From Pseudomonadota bacterium (lineage in GTDB: Bacteria > Pseudomonadota > Gammaproteobacteria > Xanthomonadales > Xanthomonadaceae), in contig JAEWZE010000151.1 in NCBI GenBank assembly GCA_023395465.1, forward strand, positions 1 to 27,282: a stretch of 27,282 nucleotides of DNA, given 5' to 3'. Positions 1 to 7,084 of the stretch are shown in pieces. The notes below the pieces were generated by a model. That model saw only the letters and a list, made by a program, of their open reading frames with translations. It ran no database searches and was not told the DNA's origin. A program made the position numbers and the translations under genes. The stretch's first letter is position 1; the number at the start of each line of letters is the position of its first letter.

Positions 1-309
1 GCCATCGGCAGCCTGCTGCGCGGCGATACCGAAGAGATGGAAAAACGCGTCGAAGCCGAGGCCGCCAGGCTCGAGGCCTCGGCCATGCAGCTGTGCGACC
101 AGCTGCCCGGACTGCTCACGGCGCAGCAGGCGCTGGCGGCGGCCGTACCGGAATTCGAACCCTATGCGCGCATGGAGGCCAGCGACATCGAGGACTGCCG
201 CAGCAAGTCCGACAGCCACGACACCGGCACGGCACAGGCCGCAGGCGACGCCGCGGCCGAAGCCGACGCGGCGGCCGAAGCCGATGCCGCGGCCGAACGC
301 GTCGATTGA
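1..309 (+). CDS. DUF2884 (YggN-like) protein, 3' fragment
   Basis: The frame is open from the first base of the window to a TGA at 307-309, so this is the C-terminal about 102 residues of a gene whose start lies outside. The piece AIGSLLRGDTEEMEKRVEAE, then LCDQLPGLLTAQQALAAAVPEFEPYARMEASDIEDC, can be aligned with the C-terminus of the protein at 1248-1925 (FGAMTGRLERRIE..., ICQRLPEVFDSQQRLGDALPQF, ATLQPDDIDDC), including both cysteines. The two are therefore paralogues. That second protein resembles the DUF2884/YggN family of secreted proteins of unknown function. The tail after the last cysteine is odd: it is a low-complexity run of Ala, Glu and Asp (AAAEADAAAEADAAAE) that the paralogue lacks. 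An ATG at 37 is only an internal methionine. The family call is inferred from the paralogue. Confidence 0.75.
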   Translation, partial: AIGSLLRGDTEEMEKRVEAEAARLEASAMQLCDQLPGLLTAQQALAAAVPEFEPYARMEASDIEDCRSKSDSHDTGTAQAAGDAAAEADAAAEADAAAERVD

Positions 310-376
310 ACGGCCGCGGTTAAACCCTCGTCCCGCCTGCCGCATCCCAGTCCGACACCCACACGAAGGACTTTCC

Positions 377-1222
377 ATGATCCGTTCCGCCCTGCTCGTC
401 CCGATCGTCCTGGTCTCCGCGCTCGCCGCCGCGCCGGCCGTCGCCAGCGAGTGCCGGCATTCGGCACCCCGCAGCCTCGAGCTTGATCTGGCAGGCGCAA
501 AGACGGTGATGTTCGACGTCGGCCCGCACGAACTGCGCGTGGACGCCGGTCCGTCGGCGGACACCCGTATCGGCACCCTCGCCGGCCAGGCCTGCGCCTC
601 CGATGCCGACCGGCTCGACGCGCTCACCGTGACCCAGGAGCGCGACGGCGACCGCCTGATCGTGCGCCTGCGCCGCGACGACGGGCTGGCCGGGTTCGGA
701 CTGGGCAAGCGCTACGCGTACCTGCGCGTCGAGGCCGGCGTGCCCGACGATGTCCTGGTGCAGCTCCAGGTCGGTTCCGGCGATGCCTGGCTGGCCGGCG
801 CTGCGGCCGCAAGCGCCGACGTGGGCTCGGGCGACGTGGAACTGAAGCGCATCGCCGGCCGCGCCACGGTCAAGGTCGGTTCCGGCGACATCGCCATCGA
901 GGACGCCGGCGCGCTGAAGGTGCTGTCGATCGGATCGGGCGACGTCGAGGCGCGCGGACTGCGTGGCGACGCCGAGGTGGGCAGCATCGGCTCGGGCGAC
1001 TTCAGCCTGCGTCGCAGCACCGGCAGCGTGTCCATCGGGTCGATCGGCTCGGGCGACGCGGACCTGGTGGACATTGGCGGCAGCGTCCGCGTCGACTCGA
1101 TCGGCTCGGGCGACCTGGATGCCCGGGGCGTCGGCGGCGATCTCACCGTGTCTTCGACCGGAAGCGGCAGCGTCGACCACAGCGGCGTGCGTGGCGCGGT
1201 GGACCTGCCGCGGCGTCGCTGA
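377..1222 (+). CDS. Secreted GSGD-repeat protein, DUF4097/DUF2807-like
   Basis: The product has 281 residues. The ATG at 377 was chosen because a GAAGGA ribosome site lies just upstream and because it gives a clean signal peptide (MIRSALLVPIVLVSALAAAPAVAS, cleavage near residue 24). It is probably a periplasmic or outer-surface protein. From about residue 132 it consists of eight copies of a [VIT]-G-S-G-[DS] motif starting at residues 132, 149, 167, 185, 204, 223, 242 and 261, that is, spacings of 17, 18, 18, 19, 19, 19 and 19. Regular repeats of this kind are typical of right-handed beta-solenoids in the putative adhesin/DUF4097 and DUF2807 families. No enzyme motif is visible. It sits between two DUF2884 paralogues, 67 bp after the first and 25 bp before the second, which suggests one operon. 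The function is unknown; the fold is inferred. Confidence 0.85.
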   Translation: MIRSALLVPIVLVSALAAAPAVASECRHSAPRSLELDLAGAKTVMFDVGPHELRVDAGPSADTRIGTLAGQACASDADRLDALTVTQERDGDRLIVRLRRDDGLAGFGLGKRYAYLRVEAGVPDDVLVQLQVGSGDAWLAGAAAASADVGSGDVELKRIAGRATVKVGSGDIAIEDAGALKVLSIGSGDVEARGLRGDAEVGSIGSGDFSLRRSTGSVSIGSIGSGDADLVDIGGSVRVDSIGSGDLDARGVGGDLTVSSTGSGSVDHSGVRGAVDLPRRR

Positions 1223-1247
1223 CATCCAAGCAACAGGAGCAATCCCC

Positions 1248-1925
1248 ATGCGCAGCACCCCGTTCCGCCGTCGCCTGCCGCCGTCGCTGCTCATCGCGGC
1301 GCTGCTGCTGCCCCCCGTCGTGGCCGCCCACGAACGGCCGGCCGCCAGCATCAACGACGAAATCCGCGCCGACATGGCCGACGCACGCCGCGAAGTACAG
1401 GCCGACCTGGCCCTGGCCCGCGCCAGGCTGGACACCGACAACCTGGAGCTCGGCCAGAGCCTGCGTTTCGGCAAACAGGACGGTTCCGGCGACGAGGCCG
1501 ACGCGCTGCCGAAGGCGGAGATCACGCCGGCTGGCGACTTCCTGATCGACGGCACGGCGGTGGCGATCGATGCCCGTCAGCGACGCGAGCTGCTCGCCTA
1601 TCGCGGCCAGGTCCTCGACATCGCCAGGGCCGGCATCGACATCGGCGAGCGCAGCGCAAGCGTCGCGCTGGACGCGGTCGACCAGGGCCTGTTCGGACTG
1701 ATGTTCGGCGCCATGACCGGCCGCCTCGAGCGGCGCATCGAGAGGACGGTGCGGGAGACGGTCGAACCGGGCGTGCGGCAGATCTGCCAGCGCCTGCCGG
1801 AGGTGTTCGACTCGCAGCAGCGGCTGGGCGATGCGCTGCCGCAGTTCCGGCCCTATGCCACGCTGCAGCCGGACGATATCGACGATTGCATGGAGCAGGT
1901 GCACCAGGAATTCGCGCAGCGCTAG
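1248..1925 (+). CDS. DUF2884 (YggN-like) secreted protein
   Basis: The product has 225 residues. The ATG at 1248 follows a CAGGAGC ribosome site (1234-1240) and gives a signal peptide with an Arg-rich n-region and a Leu-rich core (MRSTPFRRRLPPSLLIAALL, then LPPVVAA). The mature part starts with a charged, helical, probably coiled stretch (residues about 30-70). Next comes ITPAGDFLIDGTAVAIDARQ, which resembles the ITPDGNVMYNGKQYSL region of E. coli YggN as I remember it. A hydrophobic Gly/Phe-rich segment (GLFGLMFGAMTG) follows, then a C-terminal part with two cysteines (ICQRLP, DIDDCM). Family members are periplasmic and have no assigned biochemical role. It is the paralogue of the truncated gene at 1-309, with the GSGD-repeat protein between them. 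A GC-rich hairpin follows the stop. Confidence 0.82.
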   Translation: MRSTPFRRRLPPSLLIAALLLPPVVAAHERPAASINDEIRADMADARREVQADLALARARLDTDNLELGQSLRFGKQDGSGDEADALPKAEITPAGDFLIDGTAVAIDARQRRELLAYRGQVLDIARAGIDIGERSASVALDAVDQGLFGLMFGAMTGRLERRIERTVRETVEPGVRQICQRLPEVFDSQQRLGDALPQFRPYATLQPDDIDDCMEQVHQEFAQR

Positions 1926-1950
1926 GGCCCACCGGGTCCGACCTCTCCTT

Positions 1951-1976
1951 GCCCCCGCGTTTCGACCGCGCGGGGC
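1951..1976. terminator. GC-rich hairpin between convergent genes
   Basis: GCCCC-CGCG pairs with CGCG-(C)-GGGGC around a 7-nt loop, with one bulged base. It lies in the 104-bp gap between the converging DUF2884 gene and fumC. There is no T-run on either side, so a role as a bidirectional terminator is only likely from position and stem strength. Confidence 0.35.
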
Positions 1977-2029
1977 AGCGGAGACGGTCCCGCGAACGAC
2001 GCGGGCCGGAAGCGTCCGCCTGCGGCAGC

Positions 2030-3454
2030 TCAGCCTCCGGCGGTGCCGTGGATGCCGCCGCGGGTCAGCGCGACCGGGTCCAGCAGGCGCCGCAGATCCG
2101 CGGCGGGCAGGCCGCTGTCCTCCAGCGCGATGTCGAACACCGGCCGGTTCTCGCGATAGGCGCGCTTGGCGATGGCCGCGGCCTTCTCGTAGCCGATCAC
2201 CGGGTTGAGGGCGGTGACCAGGATCGGATTGCGGTCCAGCGCGGCGTCGATGTTGTCGCGGCGCAGCTTCAGCTCGGCAATGGCCTGGTCGGCCAGCAGC
2301 CGGCCGATGTTGGACAGCAGGCCGATCGAGTCGAGCAGGTTGCTCGCGATCAGCGGCAGGGCGACGTTGAGCTGGAAGTTGCCGCTCTGGCCTGCCACGG
2401 TGATCGCGGTGTGGTGGCCGATCACCTGCGCGCAGACCATCACGGCGGCCTCCGGCACCACCGGATTGACCTTGCCGGGCATGATCGAACTGCCCGGCTG
2501 CAGCGCCGGCAGCTCGATCTCCCCCAGCCCCCCCAGCGGTCCGGAGTTCATCCAGCGCAGGTCGTTGGCGATCTTGATCAGCGCCACCGCCAGCGTGTTG
2601 AGCTGGCCCGACAGTTCCACCGCATCGTCCTGCGCGGCAATGCCCTCGAAGCGGTCCCTGGCCGGCTCGAACCGGGTGCCGGCAAGCCTGGACAGCTCGC
2701 GCGCCATCCGCTCGCCGAACTTCGGGTGCGCGTTGATCCCGGTGCCGATCGCGGTGCCGCCGATCGGCAGCCGCCGCAGCCGCGCCAGCGCATCGGAAAT
2801 CCGCGCCTCGGCCGAGGACAGCTGCGAGGACCACGCTCCGAACTCCTGGGCGAAGGTCAGCGGCATCGCATCCATCAGGTGGGTGCGCCCGGTCTTGACC
2901 ACCTTGCGGAACGCGCGCGCGCGCCCGTCGATGGTCTTGCGCAGGTGGCGCAGCGCCGGCAGCAGGTCCTCGACCACGGCCAGCTGCGCGGACACGCGGA
3001 TTGCCGTGGGGACCACGTCGTTCGAGCTCTGGCCGAGGTTGACGTGGTCGTTGGGGTGAATCCGGCGGCGGCCGGTCGAGGCCAGCGTCGCGATCACCTC
3101 GTTGGCGTTCATGTTCGACGAGGTACCCGAGCCGGTCTGGTACACGTCGACCGGGAAATGCGCGTCGTGACGCCCCTGGGCCACCTCCAGCGCCGCGCGC
3201 CGGATCGCGCTGGCCGAGGCTTCCGGCAGCAGGTCCAGCCCGCCGTTGACGGTGGCCGCGGCGGCCTTGACCAGGCCCAGCGCACGGATGAACCCGCGCG
3301 GCATCGGCCGCCCGGACACCGGGAAGTTCAACACCGCGCGCTGCGTCTGCGCGCCCCACAGGGCGTCCACCGGCACCTGCAGCTCGCCCATGCTGTCGCG
3401 TTCGACGCGGAAGCCGGCGACGTCCGAGGTGCCGCCTTTCCTGGCCTTGGCCAT
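2030..3454 (-). CDS. fumC: Fumarate hydratase, class II
   Basis: The product has 474 residues, close to the usual 460-470 of iron-independent class II fumarases. It interconverts fumarate and L-malate in the TCA cycle as a cytosolic homotetramer. The family signature GSSIMPGKVNP lies at residues about 321-331, with the catalytic-loop serine pair at 322-323. Other landmarks are GSGTSSNMNANEV and GQSSNDVVPTA near residues 115-160, TGRTHLMDA near 200, and NPVIGYEKAA near the C-terminus. The ATG at 3454 is supported by an AAGGAG ribosome site at 3463-3468 (minus strand). The N-terminal MAKARKGGTSD is a short extension before the conserved RVERDSMGELQVP. It is transcribed away from purB. FumC could in principle be confused with aspartase or argininosuccinate lyase, but the sequence fits fumarase best. 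Confidence 0.96.
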   Translation of the reverse strand: MAKARKGGTSDVAGFRVERDSMGELQVPVDALWGAQTQRAVLNFPVSGRPMPRGFIRALGLVKAAAATVNGGLDLLPEASASAIRRAALEVAQGRHDAHFPVDVYQTGSGTSSNMNANEVIATLASTGRRRIHPNDHVNLGQSSNDVVPTAIRVSAQLAVVEDLLPALRHLRKTIDGRARAFRKVVKTGRTHLMDAMPLTFAQEFGAWSSQLSSAEARISDALARLRRLPIGGTAIGTGINAHPKFGERMARELSRLAGTRFEPARDRFEGIAAQDDAVELSGQLNTLAVALIKIANDLRWMNSGPLGGLGEIELPALQPGSSIMPGKVNPVVPEAAVMVCAQVIGHHTAITVAGQSGNFQLNVALPLIASNLLDSIGLLSNIGRLLADQAIAELKLRRDNIDAALDRNPILVTALNPVIGYEKAAAIAKRAYRENRPVFDIALEDSGLPAADLRRLLDPVALTRGGIHGTAGG

Positions 3455-3780
3455 GAACCTGTCTCCTTGCAAAGAGGGGTGGTTGCCGGCAGCTCGGCTG
3501 GCTGGCCGCAGGATACGCCAGCGCTCTGTGCAACCTGCGGCAACGCATCGCCGCCGCTGGGCGCACCATGGCCGCCATGCGGCGGGCCGAGGCCTGCGCT
3601 GGCGCGGCGCCGTGCTGCATTGGCGGGAGGCAACGCGGCCTGCCCGTGCATCCCCCGGCTGCCGGTTGGCGGAACGGGATGCTCGCGATGCGGCAGGTGG
3701 AACCCGATCGTCGGTGGCCACGCCACCCCAGTCGGCGAAGGACACTAGAATACGCGTCCCCGTTCGCGCGCATTGCCTCC
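3455..3780. other. Divergent intergenic region fumC / purB
   Basis: These 326 bp separate the two divergent starts. The fumC ribosome site is at 3463-3468 on the minus strand. On the plus strand TAGAAT at 3746-3751 is a good -10 candidate for purB, 30 bp before its ATG, but no convincing -35 is seen 16-18 bp upstream. No small gene, RNA or repeat could be supported in the rest. Confidence 0.5.
3746..3751 (+). promoter_or_regulatory. Candidate -10 element of purB
   Basis: TAGAAT matches the sigma-70 TATAAT consensus at five of six positions and lies 30 bp before the purB ATG in otherwise GC-rich DNA. The -35 is not recognisable, so the call rests on the -10 and its position. Confidence 0.4.
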
Positions 3781-5163
3781 ATGTCCGCCACCTCCCAGCA
3801 AGATGCCGCCCTGCTCGCCCTCTCGCCGCTCGATGGCCGCTATGCCGCCAAGGTGGGCGCGCTGCGCCCGATCTTTTCCGAATTCGGGCTGATCCACGCC
3901 CGCGTTCGGGTCGAGATTGAATGGCTGATCGCGCTCGCCGCCGAGCCGGGGATCGCCGAACTGCAGCCCTTCGACCAGGCCCAGGTGTCGACGCTGCGGG
4001 CGCTGTGGCAGGACTTCTCGCCGTCGGACGCCGCGCGCGTCAAGCAGATCGAGCGCACCACCAACCACGACGTCAAGGCCGTGGAGTACTTCATCAAGGA
4101 GCGGCTGCAGGAGGCGCCAGCGCTGGCGCAGGCGCTGGAGTTCGTCCATTTCGCCTGCACCAGCGAGGACATCAACAACCTGTCCTACGCCCTGATGCTA
4201 GGCCAGGCGCGCCAGGAGGTGCTGTTGCCCAGCCTCGACGCGCTGGTCGCGAAGCTGCGCGAACTCGCCCATGCGCACGCCGCGCTGCCGATGCTCTCGC
4301 GCACGCACGGCCAGAGCGCCTCGCCGACCACGGTCGGCAAGGAACTCGCCAACGTGGTCGCGCGCCTGCAGCGCCAGGGCGAGCAGCTGGCGGCGGTCGC
4401 GATCTGCGGCAAGATCAACGGCGCGGTCGGCAACTACAACGCGCACGTGGCCAGCTATCCCGAGGTGGACTGGCCCGTCTTCGCGCGCGGCTTCGTCGAA
4501 TCGCTGGGCCTGGAATTCAACGCCTACACCACCCAGATCGAGCCGCACGACTACATCGCCGAGCTGTGCGACGCGCACAAGCGCATCGGCACGATCGCGA
4601 TCGACCTGTGCCGCGACATCTGGGGCTACATCTCGCTGGGATATTTCCGGCAGGCGGTGGTGGCCGGCGAGGTGGGCAGCTCGACCATGCCGCACAAGGT
4701 CAACCCGATCGACTTCGAGAATGCCGAAGGCAACTTCGGCATCGCCAACGCGCTGCTGGAGCATTTCGCGGCCAAGCTGCCGGTCAGCCGCTGGCAGCGC
4801 GACCTCACCGATTCGACCGTGCTGCGCGCGCTCGGCACGGCCTTCGGCCACGCGCTGATCGGCTTCGACGCGCTGCAGCGCGGGCTGGGCAAGCTCGGCG
4901 CCAACCCCGAGCGCCTGGCCGCCGACCTCGACGCGTCCTGGGAAGTGCTGGCCGAGGCCGTGCAGACCGTGATGCGCCGGCATGGCCTGCCCAATCCCTA
5001 CGAACAGCTCAAGGCGCTGACCCGCGGCCAGGGCATCACCGCCGGATCGATGCGCGGGTTCATCGAGTCGCTGGACCTGCCCGAGGCCGACCGCAAGCGG
5101 CTGCTGGCCATGGCGCCGGGCGACTACACCGGGCTGGCCGCGGAGCTGGCCCGGCAGGTCTGA
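3781..5163 (+). CDS. purB: Adenylosuccinate lyase
   Basis: The product has 460 residues (E. coli PurB has 456). It cleaves SAICAR to AICAR plus fumarate, and adenylosuccinate to AMP plus fumarate, in purine synthesis. The fumarase/aspartase superfamily signature GSSTMPHKVNP followed by IDFENAEGN lies at residues about 299-318. S300/S301 are in the flexible catalytic loop. The N-terminal LSPLDGRYAAKV, the ERTTNHDVKAVEYF block (residues about 90-104), FACTSEDINN and the SRTHGQSASPT block with the catalytic histidine are characteristic of the E. coli-type PurB. The ATG at 3781 fits this N-terminus although no clear ribosome site precedes it (GCATTGCCTCC). The neighbouring lipoprotein gene begins 29 bp after the stop, so the two may be co-transcribed. 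Confidence 0.97.
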   Translation: MSATSQQDAALLALSPLDGRYAAKVGALRPIFSEFGLIHARVRVEIEWLIALAAEPGIAELQPFDQAQVSTLRALWQDFSPSDAARVKQIERTTNHDVKAVEYFIKERLQEAPALAQALEFVHFACTSEDINNLSYALMLGQARQEVLLPSLDALVAKLRELAHAHAALPMLSRTHGQSASPTTVGKELANVVARLQRQGEQLAAVAICGKINGAVGNYNAHVASYPEVDWPVFARGFVESLGLEFNAYTTQIEPHDYIAELCDAHKRIGTIAIDLCRDIWGYISLGYFRQAVVAGEVGSSTMPHKVNPIDFENAEGNFGIANALLEHFAAKLPVSRWQRDLTDSTVLRALGTAFGHALIGFDALQRGLGKLGANPERLAADLDASWEVLAEAVQTVMRRHGLPNPYEQLKALTRGQGITAGSMRGFIESLDLPEADRKRLLAMAPGDYTGLAAELARQV

Positions 5164-5192
5164 TCCCTTCAGGAACCAGGACCCAGGACACC

Positions 5193-5711
5193 ATGGCACT
5201 ACGCAAGCTGATGACCGTCTCCATGCTGGCCCTCGCCGCCTGCGGCGACGCCACGCCCCCGGCCGCCACACAGGGGTCAGGCGATACGACCCCAGCTCCG
5301 CAGCGGCTAGCCGGCGCGTCGGTCATGACCGACCCGGCCAGCGGCGCAAGTTGCGCCGGCCAGGATCTGCACATCACCCGCGACGCGTTCAACTTGGTGA
5401 TCGAAGGCGAATGCGGCCAGATCGTGGTGACCGGGTCCCAGGGCGCAATCAACGTCGACCGGGCCGCCGCGATCCGCGTCGACGGCAGTCACGTCACCGT
5501 GCTCAACGCCCAGGTGGGCGAGGTGGTCGTGACCGGCCACGACAACACGCTTAACCTCACCAACGCCGGCACGCTGACGCTAGAGGGCGATCGCAACATG
5601 ATCCTGGCGCGCGAACTCGGGCCCGTCGCGATCTCCGGCAAGGACAATACGGTCAATCCCGACAACGCGCCGGCGCTGGACGATACGGGAACCGGCAACC
5701 GCCTGCTGTAG
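5193..5711 (+). CDS. DUF3060-type lipoprotein
   Basis: The product has 172 residues. MALRKLMTVSMLALAACGDA is a lipoprotein signal peptide with lipobox LAAC; Cys17 would be lipidated and become the mature N-terminus. Residue 18 (Gly) is not Asp, so outer-membrane sorting is expected if this organism follows the +2 rule. A Thr/Pro/Gln linker is followed by short repeated strands with the pattern V-x-V-x-G-x-x-N-T (VVVTGHDNTLNL, LTLEGDRNMIL, VAISGKDNTVN), as in DUF3060 proteins, which are predicted beta-solenoids. Two cysteines (ASCAGQD, EGECGQ) could form a disulphide. The ATG has AGGA four bases upstream (5185-5188). It lies 29 bp after purB and 21 bp before the VOC gene. No catalytic motif is seen; the function is unknown. 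Confidence 0.82.
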   Translation: MALRKLMTVSMLALAACGDATPPAATQGSGDTTPAPQRLAGASVMTDPASGASCAGQDLHITRDAFNLVIEGECGQIVVTGSQGAINVDRAAAIRVDGSHVTVLNAQVGEVVVTGHDNTLNLTNAGTLTLEGDRNMILARELGPVAISGKDNTVNPDNAPALDDTGTGNRLL

Positions 5712-5732
5712 GCGGCTGCGGCAGTGGACCCC

Positions 5733-6146
5733 ATGGATGCCACGACGATGCGGCTGCTGCTCAACATCGATGTTCCCGACCTGACTGCCGCCGAACGGTT
5801 CTATGTGGCGGCGTTCGGCCTGCGCGCCGGCCGCAGCCTCGGCGACGGCGCGCTGGAGCTGCTCGGCGCGGCGATGCCCATCTACCTGCTGCACAAACCG
5901 GACGGCAGCGAAGGCGCGGGCGGCCAGCTGCGATCCTATGCGCGGCACTGGACCCCCCTGTACGTTGACGTGGTGGTCGAGGACCTCGACGCAGCGCTCG
6001 CCACGGCACTGGCCGCGGGCGCCCGCCAGGAAGGCGCGGCGCGCGACGAGCCCTGGGGGCGGATCGTGCAGGTCGCCGACCCCTTCGGCCACGGCTGGTG
6101 CCTGATCGAGTTCCTCGGCAACGGCTACGACGAGATCACCACATGA
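5733..6146 (+). CDS. VOC/glyoxalase-family protein
   Basis: The product has 137 residues, the usual size of a single VOC (vicinal oxygen chelate) module with two beta-alpha-beta-beta-beta units. MRLLLNIDVPDLTAAERFYV is the typical first strand and helix, LYVDVVVEDLDAALATALAAG is the start of the second unit, and the end IVQVADPFGHGWCLIEF is the classic VOC closing strand with DPFGH. This looks like the Glo_EDI_BRP/PhnB-like group, which includes lyases, dioxygenases and drug-binding proteins; the substrate cannot be told. The start is uncertain: ATG 5733, ATG 5748 or GTG 5724 are all in frame and none has a strong ribosome site. Its stop overlaps the start of the metallo-beta-lactamase-like gene (ATGA at 6143-6146), so translation is probably coupled. 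Confidence 0.85.
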   Translation: MDATTMRLLLNIDVPDLTAAERFYVAAFGLRAGRSLGDGALELLGAAMPIYLLHKPDGSEGAGGQLRSYARHWTPLYVDVVVEDLDAALATALAAGARQEGAARDEPWGRIVQVADPFGHGWCLIEFLGNGYDEITT

Positions 6147-7084
6147 CGTTCCGCCCCGCTCCGCTCCTCTCCGCCTGCCTGCTGCTGGCCGCCTGCTCGC
6201 ACGGCGGGACCGACGACCCCGGCGCCACGCCAGCCGCCGCCCCTGCCGCCCCGGCCATCGCCGCCGCGCCTCCAGCCGCGCCCTGCTCCGACAAGTCGGG
6301 CTGGGACGATCCGGCCACGCCGCTGCGCGTGCATGGCAATACCTGGTACGTGGGCACCTGCGGTATCGCGGCGCTGCTGATCACTTCGCCGCAGGGCCAT
6401 GTGCTGATCGACGGCGCCACGCCCAAGGGCGGCCCGCAGATCATCGACAACATCCGCGCGCTGGGCTTCGACCCGGAGGACGTGCGCGCGATCGTGTTCT
6501 CGCACGAGCATTTCGACCACGTCGGCGGGCTGGCCGCGCTGCAGGACGCCACCGGCGCGCCGGTGCACGCGCGGGAGCCGGCGGTGGCCACGCTCGGGCG
6601 TGGCGCCAGCGACGAGAGCGATCCGCAGTTCGGCGAGCTCGACGCGTTCGCGCCGGTGGCGGACGTGCGGCTCGTCGCCGACGCCGGCGTGGTGCGCGTG
6701 GGCGGGATCGAGCTGCAGGCGATCGCCACCCCCGGCCACGCCGTGGGCGGCACCAGCTGGAGCTGGCGCTCGTGCGATGGCGACGACTGCCGCACCATCG
6801 TCTATGGCGACAGCCTGACCGCGGTCTCGGCCGACGGCTATCGCTTCAGCGACCATCCCGACGTGGTCGCGCGCCTGCGCGAGAGCTTCGCGCGGGTCGC
6901 CGCGCTGGACTGCGACCTGCTGGTGACCCCGCACCCGTCGGCCAGCGCGCTATGGACGCGCCTGGGTCCCGACGCGACCCGCCCGCTTGCCGCCGAGGGC
7001 GCCTGCCGCGCCTACGCCGAAGCCGGCGCCACCCGCCTCGAGCAGCGCCTGGCCAGCGAAGCCGCCACCGGAGCCACGCCATGA
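6143..7084 (+). CDS. Subclass B3 metallo-beta-lactamase-like lipoprotein
   Basis: The product has 313 residues. MTFRPAPLLSACLLLAACSH is a lipoprotein signal with lipobox LAAC; Cys18 is the predicted lipidated residue, followed by an Ala/Pro-rich linker to about residue 50. The zinc motif SHEHFDHVGG supplies H121, H123, D125 and H126; H199 (TPGHAVGG) and H264 (LLVTPHPSAS) complete the two B3 sites (His116/His118/His196 and Asp120/His121/His263 in standard numbering). The YGDSLTAVSADGY and TPHP blocks and the C-terminal CRAYAEAGATRLEQRLA closely resemble L1 of Stenotrophomonas as I remember it. Family enzymes hydrolyse penicillins, cephalosporins and carbapenems in the periplasm; activity here is inferred. 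At the place where L1 has Ser221 (HTPGST) this protein has Gly (HAVGGT). It overlaps both neighbours by 4 bp. Confidence 0.9.
   Translation: MTFRPAPLLSACLLLAACSHGGTDDPGATPAAAPAAPAIAAAPPAAPCSDKSGWDDPATPLRVHGNTWYVGTCGIAALLITSPQGHVLIDGATPKGGPQIIDNIRALGFDPEDVRAIVFSHEHFDHVGGLAALQDATGAPVHAREPAVATLGRGASDESDPQFGELDAFAPVADVRLVADAGVVRVGGIELQAIATPGHAVGGTSWSWRSCDGDDCRTIVYGDSLTAVSADGYRFSDHPDVVARLRESFARVAALDCDLLVTPHPSASALWTRLGPDATRPLAAEGACRAYAEAGATRLEQRLASEAATGATP

Noticed and set aside
3455..3780. The fumC/purB gap examined for a riboswitch (purine-type) before purB
   Set aside because: No conserved purine-riboswitch core or three-way junction could be drawn, and the likely purB leader is only about 25 nt.
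1143..3791. An 882-codon minus-strand frame overlapping fumC in a shifted frame
   Set aside because: fumC in the other frame has all family motifs and a ribosome site; this frame is low-complexity Arg/Ala/Gly.
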